Source of the DNA: Ignavibacteriales bacterium
GTDB lineage: Bacteria; Bacteroidota; Ignavibacteria; UBA10030; SZUA-254
Assembly (NCBI GenBank): GCA_016218025.1
Contig: JACRFD010000075.1
Location: forward strand, 1-35,490
DNA: 35,490 nt
Direction: 5' to 3'
Shown piece after piece: positions 1-8,546 of the stretch (the first letter of the stretch is position 1; every line of letters begins with the position of its first letter). Under the pieces are notes generated by a model that saw only the letters and a program-made list of their open reading frames with translations, searched no databases and was not told the origin of the DNA. The position numbers were made by a program, and so were the translations under genes.

Positions 1-182
1 AATCGAAACGCTTCCGAACCAAAACGCGCGCAATCGTACCTTGGACCGGCAAACGACATCATCTCAATTGCACAGCACGAAATTCCCATAGGCATGGGCC
101 ACAGCGAATTTTTCCGCGCCCATCCGATAAACTCATCAATCTTAGTGGTGATGAACGACTCGTCTGTTTTAACTAATCCCAT
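1..182 (-). CDS. nuoB: NADH-quinone oxidoreductase subunit B (NuoB), 5' part only
   Basis: NuoB is the complex I subunit that carries iron-sulfur cluster N2, the last electron donor before quinone. Only the first 60 or so codons lie in the window; the gene runs off the left edge. Reading the minus strand from the ATG at 182-180 gives a clear NuoB N-terminus: a helix with [17 protein letters not shown], then [10 protein letters not shown] holding the paired cysteines that bind N2, then [16 protein letters not shown]. The start overlaps the end of nuoA by 10 nt (nuoA stop at 175-173), a normal arrangement for translational coupling in nuo operons. The rest of the operon presumably continues to the left. 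Confidence 0.93.
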   Translation of the reverse strand, partial: MGLVKTDESFITTKIDEFIGWARKNSLWPMPMGISCCAIEMMSFAGPRYDCARFGSEAFR

Positions 183-529
183 TCAAACGCGCCTTTCTTC
201 CAAAGATATAAAAATCCAATCATCAATATCAGAATAAAAATTACCATCTCAATAAAACCGAACCATCCCAGCGACCGGAAATTCACAGCCCAGGGATACA
301 TGAAAACAACTTCTATATCAAACAATATGAAAAGCATCGCTACCATGTAATACTTGATCGATATTCTTTCACGCGCCGAACGAATCGGCTCCATCCCGCT
401 TTCGTAAATCGAGAGCTTTACATCATTGGGATTTTTTGGACCGAACCATTCGCTTGCCTTTGTAAGCACAACGGCAAACCCGATTCCAAAAATCATCATG
501 ATTGCAACGGGGATGTAATCTGTGAGCAT
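173..529 (-). CDS. nuoA: NADH-quinone oxidoreductase subunit A (NuoA)
   Basis: This is a small membrane subunit of respiratory complex I, near the quinone site and the proton-pumping arm. The 118-residue product has the expected length and three hydrophobic segments (about 5-25, 60-80 and 88-110). It carries the family signatures [11 protein letters not shown] and [28 protein letters not shown], which include the conserved acidic residues of the membrane helices. It is the first gene of a nuo operon reading leftward and overlaps nuoB. A promoter-like sequence lies at 572-600, so it probably does not depend on the methyltransferase gene upstream. No strong Shine-Dalgarno site precedes the ATG. 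Confidence 0.95.
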   Translation of the reverse strand: MLTDYIPVAIMMIFGIGFAVVLTKASEWFGPKNPNDVKLSIYESGMEPIRSARERISIKYYMVAMLFILFDIEVVFMYPWAVNFRSLGWFGFIEMVIFILILMIGFLYLWKKGAFEWD

Positions 530-571
530 TAAATTTATTTCTTGATTAAAAAGATATTGATTATTATTAAA

Positions 572-600
572 AATTTAGGAAAAAATGATTAGAATTGCAA
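572..600 (-). promoter_or_regulatory. Candidate sigma70-type promoter for the nuo operon
   Basis: On the minus strand a TTGCAA box (595-600) is followed after exactly 17 bp by TAAATT (572-577). This would start transcription near 565, about 36 nt before the nuoA ATG. The sequence match is reasonable. It is a pattern call only. Confidence 0.4.
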
Positions 601-635
601 CTTGCAGATAGTTGGGAATTTATCTCACTAGGAGG

Positions 636-1427
636 TCATGCTCTATAACTATTTAAGATGATCCCGCACGAGATTGCCACATTAAGCGATTCAGCATCAC
701 CATATTTTGGAATTGTGATTGAATCATAGGATAAATTTTGAATTTCAGCAGAAACACCGCGAGCCTCGTTCCCAAAAACAATAATCGCTTTTTCAGGAAA
801 CGCAAATTTATTCAACGGCTTTCCCCCGTCAAGAATAGTCGTAATAACTTTGAATCCATCCTTCACTCCTTTATCTATCATCGGCACTAAATCAACATCG
901 GAGATAATAGGGATATGGAAAATAGCTCCCATCGTTCCGCGCACAACTTTCGGATTAAAAACATCGACCGTATCTTTACTCAAAAGCACGCCATCAACAC
1001 CGAACCAATCGCAAGTGCGTAAAATTGTACCGACGTTTCCCGGATCAGCAACATCATCAAGCGCAACTATCACGGAACGTTTAGACGGTTTGTTCCAGAA
1101 ATTTTTCAGTTGGTATTCTTTCATCTTCACAATGGCAATAATTCCCTGCGAGGTAACGGTATCGGTAAGTTTTTTGAAATCTTTCTCAGAGCAACTGAAC
1201 AATTCAACGTCTTTATTAATTTTTAAATTCGTTAGGGTTCCGACTTCTTTCACCAAGCCATGATTGCTGATGACTATCGATTCTATTTCCCAGTCCGACT
1301 TTAACGCTTCTTCAACTAAACGGACACCTTCAACCAAAAACTTTCGCTCACTCTGCCTGTATTTTTTCTGAGTAAGTTTTGAGTATGATTTTAAAAGAGA
1401 CTGTGGGATATTTTCAAATGGTTTCAT
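636..1427 (-). CDS. SpoU/TrmH-family RNA 2'-O-methyltransferase
   Basis: The product is a 263-residue SPOUT methyltransferase that transfers a methyl group from SAM to a ribose 2'-OH, most likely in 23S rRNA. The N-terminal 90 residues are the substrate-binding region (RKFLVEGVRLVEEAL). The C-terminal half holds the three SPOUT motifs: NVGTILRTCDWFG (about 131-143), IIVFGNEARGVS (about 215-226) and IPKYGDAESLNVAISCGIIL (about 239-258). These form the trefoil knot that binds SAM. Length and architecture match the RlmB/TsnR branch, but the target nucleotide cannot be read from sequence, so no symbol is given. It lies between nuoA and the four-helix-bundle gene on the same strand. Confidence 0.9.
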   Translation of the reverse strand: MKPFENIPQSLLKSYSKLTQKKYRQSERKFLVEGVRLVEEALKSDWEIESIVISNHGLVKEVGTLTNLKINKDVELFSCSEKDFKKLTDTVTSQGIIAIVKMKEYQLKNFWNKPSKRSVIVALDDVADPGNVGTILRTCDWFGVDGVLLSKDTVDVFNPKVVRGTMGAIFHIPIISDVDLVPMIDKGVKDGFKVITTILDGGKPLNKFAFPEKAIIVFGNEARGVSAEIQNLSYDSITIPKYGDAESLNVAISCGIILNSYRA

Positions 1428-1520
1428 ATAGCCAACTTTCTTAACGTATATTTTTTAGAATCTTCTATCTGTTCAGTTAATTCGTGTCAGCAGTGTTGGC
1501 ATAAATTTGGTGTGATTCAT

Positions 1521-2072
1521 TTACTTTAACTTTTTCCTTGCATTATAAAGTCTTTCCGTAAATCCTCCATCTTTTAAAAAATCTTGCTCAAGATGCCGCA
1601 AAGTTTGGTCTAACAAATAGTTTGTCTGGTGGATTATACATACCATAGTATTCGCTGCAATCTCATCTGATTGTTCTTCAATATAGGACATATAACTCTT
1701 ATACGACCTATTATCAAGCGATCCAATTTTTCTTATCTCCTGGGCTTTTGGATCATCTTTCTCCCACAATGGCAATGAGCGTTGTCTTAAATAATCTTGA
1801 TAATCCAGCAGTAATTCTTCCAAGCTGGCGCGGGCAACGCTAACAAGCTTGAGTTCGGTTTTCTTTGATGTACCAGAGGCCATACTTCCCCCTGCAATGT
1901 TTTGTTTGCCGCTGCGTGCAGCCTGTATCATTTGATCAGTAGTGCGGGAACGCTTATCAACGAAGCGAGCACAATAATTTACTGTCGCATCGTAAACAAT
2001 TTCTGCCATTTGGTATGCCTTTAAATTTTTATACCCGCCATGGGGTATTATAATCTTTTTTTCATCATTCAT
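1521..2072 (-). CDS. Four-helix-bundle protein with suffix domain (23S rRNA intervening-sequence protein family)
   Basis: The 183-residue product begins with the typical family opening, YKNLKAYQMAEIVYDATVNYC. It continues with DQMIQAARSGKQNIAGGSMASGTSKKTELKLVSVARASLEELLLDYQDYL, the helix-turn-helix core of the S23/four-helix-bundle family (about 13-95). A C-terminal extension (about 120-183) resembles the suffix domain found on some members. Family proteins were first seen in intervening sequences of 23S rRNA genes, but most, like this one, stand alone and have no proven function; nucleic-acid or protein binding is only a guess. The ATG at 2072 is supported by the conserved N-terminus. A broken reading frame lies just upstream at 2115-2255. 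Confidence 0.8.
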   Translation of the reverse strand: MNDEKKIIIPHGGYKNLKAYQMAEIVYDATVNYCARFVDKRSRTTDQMIQAARSGKQNIAGGSMASGTSKKTELKLVSVARASLEELLLDYQDYLRQRSLPLWEKDDPKAQEIRKIGSLDNRSYKSYMSYIEEQSDEIAANTMVCIIHQTNYLLDQTLRHLEQDFLKDGGFTERLYNARKKLK

Positions 2073-2114
2073 AATTTTGCACCTCGCCGATGATATTGTT
2101 TATGAATTCTATTT

Positions 2115-2255
2115 TCATAATTTTTTCCTTGCTTTTTTAAAACTCCTCAAATGGTCCCTGTCCTATACTCCTCCAATATTTCGTTTGATATGCTCATTGA
2201 ACCATTCGGTTATCTTGCCTAGAAGCTCTCGTTCGTTTGTTTTTATTTTTCCCAT
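2115..2255 (-). pseudogene. Possible remnant of a DNA methylase / type IIG restriction enzyme N-terminus
   Basis: From an ATG at 2255-2253 the minus strand reads 30 codons, including KIKTNERELLGKITEWFNEH, then stops at 2165-2163. The frame stays open for another 15 codons, reaching a second stop at 2117-2115. The opening resembles the N-terminus of N-6 DNA methylases and type IIG restriction-modification enzymes, which often begin with KTNERELL..WLNE. Everything beyond this is missing, so if the resemblance is real this is a truncated relic. The resemblance is recalled, not computed, and a chance short frame is possible. Confidence 0.3.
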
Positions 2256-2413
2256 TTGTTTTTTATCTAATCAATTTTGCCCAATAATATAGCAAAAATA
2301 TAGCAAATTCTTTCCAAGTTTCAACAAAATTACAAAGCTAAAGCATATATACCTGTACAAACAAAGTTTTCCGCAACAATTAGATTCGTTCGTATTAATT
2401 CTTCTTCATTTTC

Positions 2414-2442
2414 TTGCATCTCAAGCCGTATCTGGCTATATT
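2414..2442 (+). promoter_or_regulatory. Candidate sigma70-type promoter for the heptose/TamB operon
   Basis: A TTGCAT box (2414-2419) and TATATT (2437-2442) are separated by exactly 17 bp. Transcription would start near 2449. The Shine-Dalgarno AAGGAG at 2469-2474 sits 7 nt before the TTG start at 2482, so this is a plausible leader for the gene run 2482-11405. Confidence 0.5.
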
Positions 2443-2481
2443 TCATCGTTGTTAACATCATAAAATACAAGGAGTTTACGG

Positions 2482-3498
2482 TTGGTTACATTATCTGAAA
2501 AACGTTTGGAAGAACTTTTTGCCGGTATGAAAGGAAAACGAATTGCCGTCATAGGCGATTTGATGCTCGACCGTTATATTTGGGGAAATGTCAGCAGAAT
2601 ATCACCCGAAGCCCCGGTCCCTGTTGTTGATATGGAGCAGGAGCAAGTACGTCTTGGCGGAGCAGCCAATGTAGCAATGAATATAAAATCGCTCGGAGGC
2701 GATCCGCTGCTTATCGGTATCATCGGCGATGATAACAGCGGAAGACAACTTTCCGATCTGATGCGCGAAAATAAATTTTCAACAGACGGCATCATAACAG
2801 ATACCACGCGACCAACTACAGTAAAGACTCGCGTAATCGCGAACAGTCAACATATTGTTCGAATCGACCGTGAACGCAAATCCGACATCTCCCCCGTCAT
2901 ACAAAATAAATTGCTTGATATTCTTCGTAAAAATATTAGCACCGTCGACGGTATAATTATTGAAGACTATAACAAAGGTGTTGTAGTTAAAGAATTGATT
3001 GGTGAAATTGTAACTCTTGCCAACAAGCAAAATAAAATTGTAACTGTTGATCCGAAGTTTAATAATTTTTTCGAATACAAAAATGTTACAGTCATTAAAC
3101 CCAACCGTAAAGAAGCCGAAGAAGCAATGGGTGTGCGTTTAAAAACGAATGATGACATACTCGCGGCAGGCAAAAACTTAATGGAAAAACTTCAATCCAA
3201 AAATGTTCTCTTAACACGCGGCGAGCATGGTATGTCGCTGTTTGAATCGAACGGAAAAATTTCACACATGCCCACAAAAGCATTGAACGTTGCCGATGTT
3301 TCTGGAGCCGGCGATACGGTTATTTCAACCTTGACCATGGCTCTTGCAAGCGGCGCCACCATCAAAGAAGCAGCAACGATGGCTAACTTTGCCGGCGGAA
3401 TTGTTTGCGGTTATATCGGGATTGTTCCCATACAACCCAACGAGCTCAAAGAAATAATTTTACACGATAACGATCATCAATCCCAGAAGGTTAAATAA
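2482..3498 (+). CDS. rfaE1: D-glycero-beta-D-manno-heptose-7-phosphate kinase (RfaE1/HldA type)
   Basis: This is a PfkB-family sugar kinase that phosphorylates heptose 7-phosphate at C1, a step toward ADP-L-glycero-D-manno-heptose for the LPS inner core. The 338-residue product has the PfkB N-terminal motif GDLMLDRYIWG (about 22-32), GGAANVAMNI, and the C-terminal signature DVSGAGDTVIS (about 272-282) with the catalytic Asp and anion hole. The start is TTG at 2482, supported by an AAGGAG Shine-Dalgarno 7 nt upstream; the next in-frame ATG would cut into the conserved region. In E. coli this domain is fused to the adenylyltransferase as HldE; here the partner is a separate gene 4 nt downstream. 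Confidence 0.93.
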   Translation: MVTLSEKRLEELFAGMKGKRIAVIGDLMLDRYIWGNVSRISPEAPVPVVDMEQEQVRLGGAANVAMNIKSLGGDPLLIGIIGDDNSGRQLSDLMRENKFSTDGIITDTTRPTTVKTRVIANSQHIVRIDRERKSDISPVIQNKLLDILRKNISTVDGIIIEDYNKGVVVKELIGEIVTLANKQNKIVTVDPKFNNFFEYKNVTVIKPNRKEAEEAMGVRLKTNDDILAAGKNLMEKLQSKNVLLTRGEHGMSLFESNGKISHMPTKALNVADVSGAGDTVISTLTMALASGATIKEAATMANFAGGIVCGYIGIVPIQPNELKEIILHDNDHQSQKVK

Positions 3499-3502
3499 AT
3501 CG

Positions 3503-3985
3503 ATGGGAAAAGTTTTAAGCATACAGGAATTGAAAACAGTCCGTGAAAGTCTCAGACAAAAAAATAAGAAAGTAGTATTCACCAACGGTGTTTTCGATAT
3601 TATCCACCGCGGTCATATCGAATATTTACTCAAAGCCCGAGAGCTGGGAGATGCGCTTGTAGTAGGAATAAATTCGAACTCTTCAGTGAAACGAATCAAA
3701 GGAGAAAAAAAACCGATTGTCGACGAGAACGATCGCGCTTTTATTCTTTCCAATTTGAATCCGGTTGATTACGTTTGTCTGTTCGATGACGACACACCTC
3801 TCAATCTGATAACCATAATATTGCCCGATGTTCTGGTGAAAGGCGCCGACTGGAGCGTCAATAATATAGTCGGGAAAGATATGGTGGAAAAGAGCGGCGG
3901 CAAAGTAATGACTATTGATTTTGTTCCCGATCGCTCCACCACCTCTATTATAGATATTATTCTTGAACGATTTTCTTCAAAATAA
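3503..3985 (+). CDS. rfaE2: D-glycero-beta-D-manno-heptose 1-phosphate adenylyltransferase (RfaE2/HldC type)
   Basis: This cytidylyltransferase-like enzyme uses ATP to convert heptose 1-phosphate into ADP-heptose, the step after the kinase encoded just upstream. The 160-residue product has VVFTNGVFDIIHRGHIEYLL with the nucleotide-binding HxGH motif (about 35-38), and the C-terminal FVPDRSTTSIIDII typical of RfaE2, where the ISSTT-like motif contacts nucleotide. Length fits the stand-alone family. The spacing of 4 nt to the kinase and 10 nt to tamB argues for one transcript. The remaining heptose enzymes (GmhA, GmhB, HldD) are not in this window. Confidence 0.93.
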   Translation: MGKVLSIQELKTVRESLRQKNKKVVFTNGVFDIIHRGHIEYLLKARELGDALVVGINSNSSVKRIKGEKKPIVDENDRAFILSNLNPVDYVCLFDDDTPLNLITIILPDVLVKGADWSVNNIVGKDMVEKSGGKVMTIDFVPDRSTTSIIDIILERFSSK

Positions 3986-3995
3986 ATTTTGATTG

Positions 3996-6900
3996 ATGAA
4001 GATTTTCAAGAAAATATTGAAATGGTTAGGAATTTCAATCGGTGTCTTCCTTTTCCTTATTCTGGTAGCGGCAGTCTTCACACAAACATCTTTCTTTAAA
4101 AACCGGCTCCGCGTCCTACTCGTTTCAACGATCTCCACAAATATTAACGGCTCATTACATTTAGGAAACATAGACGGAAATTTCTTAGGCGGTTTTTCAA
4201 TAGATTCGGTGGCAATTGATGATGAATCCGGGACTGTAATATCTACAGGTAAAATCGATTGTAAATATCATCTCTTATCGATTCTTGAAAATAAAATTAA
4301 GATTACCAAAATTGCAATCGAAAAACCGGCAATAAATTTTTTCAGACCTGCAGAGGGCAACTGGAACTTTGGAAAACTGATAAAACCGAAAGAAGATACC
4401 ACCAAATCGAAATTGAATTGGACTATACAAATTGATACCGTGGTGATTAACAACGGAATGATTTCTCTTTTAGATTCTGTATCTCTTGTGGCAGCAGATC
4501 ACTGGGATATGCCCTCAAGTTATTTTGAATATCATAACTTTACAATTCGGAATCTGAAATTTGAACTGAGTGCGGTTATCAAAGATAATCGATATGAATC
4601 TACCGTCAGGAAACTAAGTTGTTACTCTCCTGAATCGGATTTCGAATTGAAAAACTTCAAAGGGAATTTCCTACTAAGCGATAAAAAAGTGGAGGCGAAA
4701 AACGTACGGATTGAGACCGGAAAATCAAATTTTGGTTTTTCCGCCTCGATGAAAGACATCAATTTATTCGAGAATCTTGATTTGAAAGATATTGAACATG
4801 ATTCAACAAAATTGGAATTTCATTCTGTTGTTTTTTCTCTTGCAGAACTCCGGTCGTTTCTTCCTCAGGTTAATTTCTTAGACGGTGAAACAATCACCGA
4901 TGTAATTGCCGAAGGTGAATTTGGCAACCTCAATTTACCTGTCGTGCATTTAAAAACTTTGCAAAGCGAAATCTCACTCTCAGGTAAAATTAAAAATCTC
5001 CACGATCCGGCAAATCTTTTCATTGACGTTATTTCAAATAATAGTAAGATAAATCCTCCCGACGTACCTCTTCTTCTACCCGGATTACCGATTCCGGAGT
5101 TCGGTAATATTCAACCTTTGTCTGTATATCTTACTTACACAGGCTTGCCGACAAATTTTAGAACTCAAATCAAATTAGAAAGCCCGTCAAACAGCGTTAC
5201 CGTTGATGGCAAGATGAATTTGAATATATCTCCCCCAGCTTACGATTTCAGTTATCTTGTTAAAAACATAGATATAGGAAAGTTATTCAGAATTGAAAAT
5301 TTTCCCACCGCATTATATTCGAGCGGAAACATTAAAGGTGAAGGTTTTAAAGTTGAAGACCTTTCAGCCTCTCTTCAAGCATCCATTGATTCTTCGGTCA
5401 TTAAGGGCATTCCGGTTGATAATGCCCAATTAGACTTGGTCGGATCGACAAGACATATTGAGGGGAAATTGATATCAAGCTTTGCAAATTCGAAAGCACA
5501 TATTCAAGGCACAATCGACTTTCCGCCGAAAGGTTTGAGTGAATATGATGGAACTATTGAAGTTTCATCATTTAACATTGCAACAATCACGGGTGATTCA
5601 AATTATCACAGCGACCTGAATTTTAAGGGAACAATTTCAGGCAAAGGAACGGAAATTGACAATTTAAATTGCGATGTTGCGGTCTCACTTCTTCCCTCTT
5701 CGTTCAGAAACCACGATTTAAACGCTGAAGAATTATCGTTCTCGCTTGACCAAACCGACTTACTAAATAGACATCTCAGAATAGAATCACAAATTGCCGA
5801 TGTTGACGTTAAAGGAGATTTCCGTCTGAGCAAAAATATTCAAGATGCCGCATCACAAATTTCAAACTTAATCAATTCAATCGAGAAACATGTTTCTGTT
5901 GATTCTGTCCGCGCGATTCGTATCAAACAGAATAAAAACGAGAAAATAAATTCAATCGGTTCGCAGATGAATTTAACTTACAATGTGACATTAAAAAATC
6001 TCGAGCCCGTCTCAACATTATTAAGCGAAACTCCATTCGATGCAAATGCAAAAGTTAAAGGAACCATGAGAAGTGACGGCAGATATTTCAGCATGAGTTC
6101 TGATGCAGAGATAAATGAATTTTTTATCGGTACAACAAAAGGGGGAATATTACTCCACCATTCGACATTTGAATCAAAATTAGATTCGTTAAATAAAAAC
6201 AATACTTTGGAAAGTCTGACCGGCAGCTTTTATTTATCTATTGATTCAGGAAGACTCAATACCAAGAAAATCAAAAACACACGAATAAATTTCGATTATA
6301 AAAATTTAAAATCAACCGTTAACGGACGGTCGAATATCGATTCGATTATCGGCATACAGTTAAGCGGATTGGTTTCGGTACAACCGCAAACATTCGCCAT
6401 CGATTTAGATTCAATGATTGTTTCTCTTGGCACATATTCATGGAAAAATCGACAGGATGTTCAGTTAAGATTTAATACTGATGGAATTCGCGTAATGCAT
6501 GCTGAATTTTTAGGTGAAAATGAGCGTATCTCAGTGAAAGGTAATATTACAACAGATGAAAAAATGAATCTTGGAATCAGTCTAAGAGAATTCGATTTGT
6601 CAATGCTGGGAATTTTTTCAAATGATCCTTCACTCAGGAAACCGGGGAAAGGTTTTACAGGAATACTGTCATCTGGACTAAATCTCACAGGAACAATTTC
6701 AAAGCCCGTCATTCAACTTACTGCCACCGCTAGAGATATCACTTTTAGGAAATCAACTTTCGGAGTTTTATCTGCGAGAATGGATTATGAAAACGAGAAT
6801 GCAAATGTGAATCTGTCGTTAAGAAAAAACCCGGCGGTTAAGGAACCGGATTTCGAATTAAGCGGAAATCTGCCTTGCAATCTTTCTTTTAATTCTGTCG

Positions 6901-8537
6901 AAGAAAGGTTTCCACATAAACCCCAACACCTCCGATTGACTGCAGATAAATTTGATATCAGTTTAATTGATCCTCTCTTAAACGATTTCGATGAAATGAG
7001 CGGTAAGATTCAATGTGATCTCATCCTTGAGGGTACTCCTCAACAACCTGAGTATAAAGGAACAATATCATTTAATGAAACGAGATTTCTTTTTAATCCA
7101 AACAACATTCGTTATATCCTAAACAGCAACCTTGAAGCAAAAAACGATAAAATCTGGATAAAAGAGTTTAGCGTCACGAATGTTAAAGACAAAGGATATA
7201 TCGGAACCTCTGATGCTACAGGATATTTTTCCTTAACGAATTTTAAAGTAGATTATTTTGATTTTCTTGTTAAGGGTCAAATTCTGTTAATGACAGATGG
7301 TACAAGAAAAGTTTCCCCGAACATTTATGGTTTGCTATTCACGGAAACCGATAGCTCCGGCATTATTTTAAAAGGAAATCTCGAACGGCCCTATTTATCG
7401 GGAAAACTTTTTGTGCGCGAGGCAAATCTTACTTTCCCTCCAACAAAAGATCAGGAGATTGCGAATCAAAATTTAACTTTACGATACAAACTGATAGATG
7501 ATACTTCCAAGATAGCGGTTACTCCAACAAAAATTTCAAGATATTACACAGCAACCGATTCTTTTGATCTTGAATTAAGCAAATCATCCGATTCACCAAT
7601 ACTTGACCGCCTGAGGTATAATATCAATGTTGAAACCCGCGGTCCCACTGCATTGACAATGATTTTTACACCAGCAACCGGCGAAGAACTTTATGCTGAA
7701 CTCGATGGAAAGGCGAGCGTTATCAACGAACAAGGGACTCCAACAGTTTACGGAGAAATAGACGTATCTCCCCGATCATATTACAATTTCTTCAAACATT
7801 TCAGTGCAAACGGCAAATTAAAATTTGTAGGTCCATGGAATAATCCCGAGTTCGATATCAAAGCTGCTTATGAAGGATATAAACAAAGAACTCAGCAAAC
7901 CGGCGAACTCCAGCCATCGGTTCCGCCTGTTGCGGGCAGTTCAACCCAAACATCCGATCAGAAAATTATTGTGATCTTAAAAATTACCGGAACCCGAATG
8001 GAACCGCAACTAAATATGTCCATGCAAATACAAGATAAACCAGGTGAAAACCCGATTGATTTTTCTTCGCAGACAAAAGGTGGCGACGTTCAATCGAATG
8101 CGCTCGCTTTTATAATCACGGGTAAATTCCGCGATGAGTTAACTTCACGAGATCAGCAGGAGTTTACATCGCTTGGGGCAGGTACAGGAACATCGGTTGC
8201 ATCAAACTTACTTTCCAGTATCTTATCGGAAGTTTTGAAAAGAGAGTTCCCATTTATCCGCCGAGCGGATGTTTCGTATCGAGGCGGAAGTGTGCAGGAA
8301 GGCACAAGCATTAATGTAACTGCCACTGTCGGCAAAGGATCTTTAAGTATCGGAGGTACAATTCTTCAGGACATTGGGAATACCAATGTGAGTTATCAGT
8401 TAAATGTAGGCGACTTGTTAAATATTTCTTCGATAAGAAATCTTTTTATCGAAATTCAGCGAAAAGTTGAGGGAGATAATCCCGAGTCCAAAATATTAAC
8501 TAACGAAGCCCGCATCTTTTACCGCTTTTCATTCTAA
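3996..8537 (+). CDS. tamB: TamB-like translocation and assembly module protein (DUF490)
   Basis: This very large protein (1513 residues) spans the periplasm and is thought, by family, to move lipids or help insert outer-membrane proteins. A single N-terminal membrane anchor lies at about 9-31 (ISIGVFLFLILVAAVF after Lys-rich KIFKKILKW). It is followed by a long, beta-rich stretch with repeated short strands and few cysteines, as in AsmA/TamB bridge proteins. The C-terminal 400 or so residues form the conserved TamB domain: DGKASVINEQGTPTVYGEID, then NALAFIITGKFRDEL, and a final strand-rich end in Phe. I prefer the ATG at 3996; a TTG at 3993 would add one residue. Genes for LPS heptose lie immediately upstream and RNase R 9 nt downstream. 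No TamA/BamA partner is in the window. Confidence 0.88.
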   Translation: MKIFKKILKWLGISIGVFLFLILVAAVFTQTSFFKNRLRVLLVSTISTNINGSLHLGNIDGNFLGGFSIDSVAIDDESGTVISTGKIDCKYHLLSILENKIKITKIAIEKPAINFFRPAEGNWNFGKLIKPKEDTTKSKLNWTIQIDTVVINNGMISLLDSVSLVAADHWDMPSSYFEYHNFTIRNLKFELSAVIKDNRYESTVRKLSCYSPESDFELKNFKGNFLLSDKKVEAKNVRIETGKSNFGFSASMKDINLFENLDLKDIEHDSTKLEFHSVVFSLAELRSFLPQVNFLDGETITDVIAEGEFGNLNLPVVHLKTLQSEISLSGKIKNLHDPANLFIDVISNNSKINPPDVPLLLPGLPIPEFGNIQPLSVYLTYTGLPTNFRTQIKLESPSNSVTVDGKMNLNISPPAYDFSYLVKNIDIGKLFRIENFPTALYSSGNIKGEGFKVEDLSASLQASIDSSVIKGIPVDNAQLDLVGSTRHIEGKLISSFANSKAHIQGTIDFPPKGLSEYDGTIEVSSFNIATITGDSNYHSDLNFKGTISGKGTEIDNLNCDVAVSLLPSSFRNHDLNAEELSFSLDQTDLLNRHLRIESQIADVDVKGDFRLSKNIQDAASQISNLINSIEKHVSVDSVRAIRIKQNKNEKINSIGSQMNLTYNVTLKNLEPVSTLLSETPFDANAKVKGTMRSDGRYFSMSSDAEINEFFIGTTKGGILLHHSTFESKLDSLNKNNTLESLTGSFYLSIDSGRLNTKKIKNTRINFDYKNLKSTVNGRSNIDSIIGIQLSGLVSVQPQTFAIDLDSMIVSLGTYSWKNRQDVQLRFNTDGIRVMHAEFLGENERISVKGNITTDEKMNLGISLREFDLSMLGIFSNDPSLRKPGKGFTGILSSGLNLTGTISKPVIQLTATARDITFRKSTFGVLSARMDYENENANVNLSLRKNPAVKEPDFELSGNLPCNLSFNSVEERFPHKPQHLRLTADKFDISLIDPLLNDFDEMSGKIQCDLILEGTPQQPEYKGTISFNETRFLFNPNNIRYILNSNLEAKNDKIWIKEFSVTNVKDKGYIGTSDATGYFSLTNFKVDYFDFLVKGQILLMTDGTRKVSPNIYGLLFTETDSSGIILKGNLERPYLSGKLFVREANLTFPPTKDQEIANQNLTLRYKLIDDTSKIAVTPTKISRYYTATDSFDLELSKSSDSPILDRLRYNINVETRGPTALTMIFTPATGEELYAELDGKASVINEQGTPTVYGEIDVSPRSYYNFFKHFSANGKLKFVGPWNNPEFDIKAAYEGYKQRTQQTGELQPSVPPVAGSSTQTSDQKIIVILKITGTRMEPQLNMSMQIQDKPGENPIDFSSQTKGGDVQSNALAFIITGKFRDELTSRDQQEFTSLGAGTGTSVASNLLSSILSEVLKREFPFIRRADVSYRGGSVQEGTSINVTATVGKGSLSIGGTILQDIGNTNVSYQLNVGDLLNISSIRNLFIEIQRKVEGDNPESKILTNEARIFYRFSF

Positions 8538-8546
8538 TAAAAAAAT

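Noticed and set aside
850..1263. Plus-strand 137-codon frame
   Set aside because: It is antisense to the SpoU/TrmH methyltransferase core and shows no protein features.
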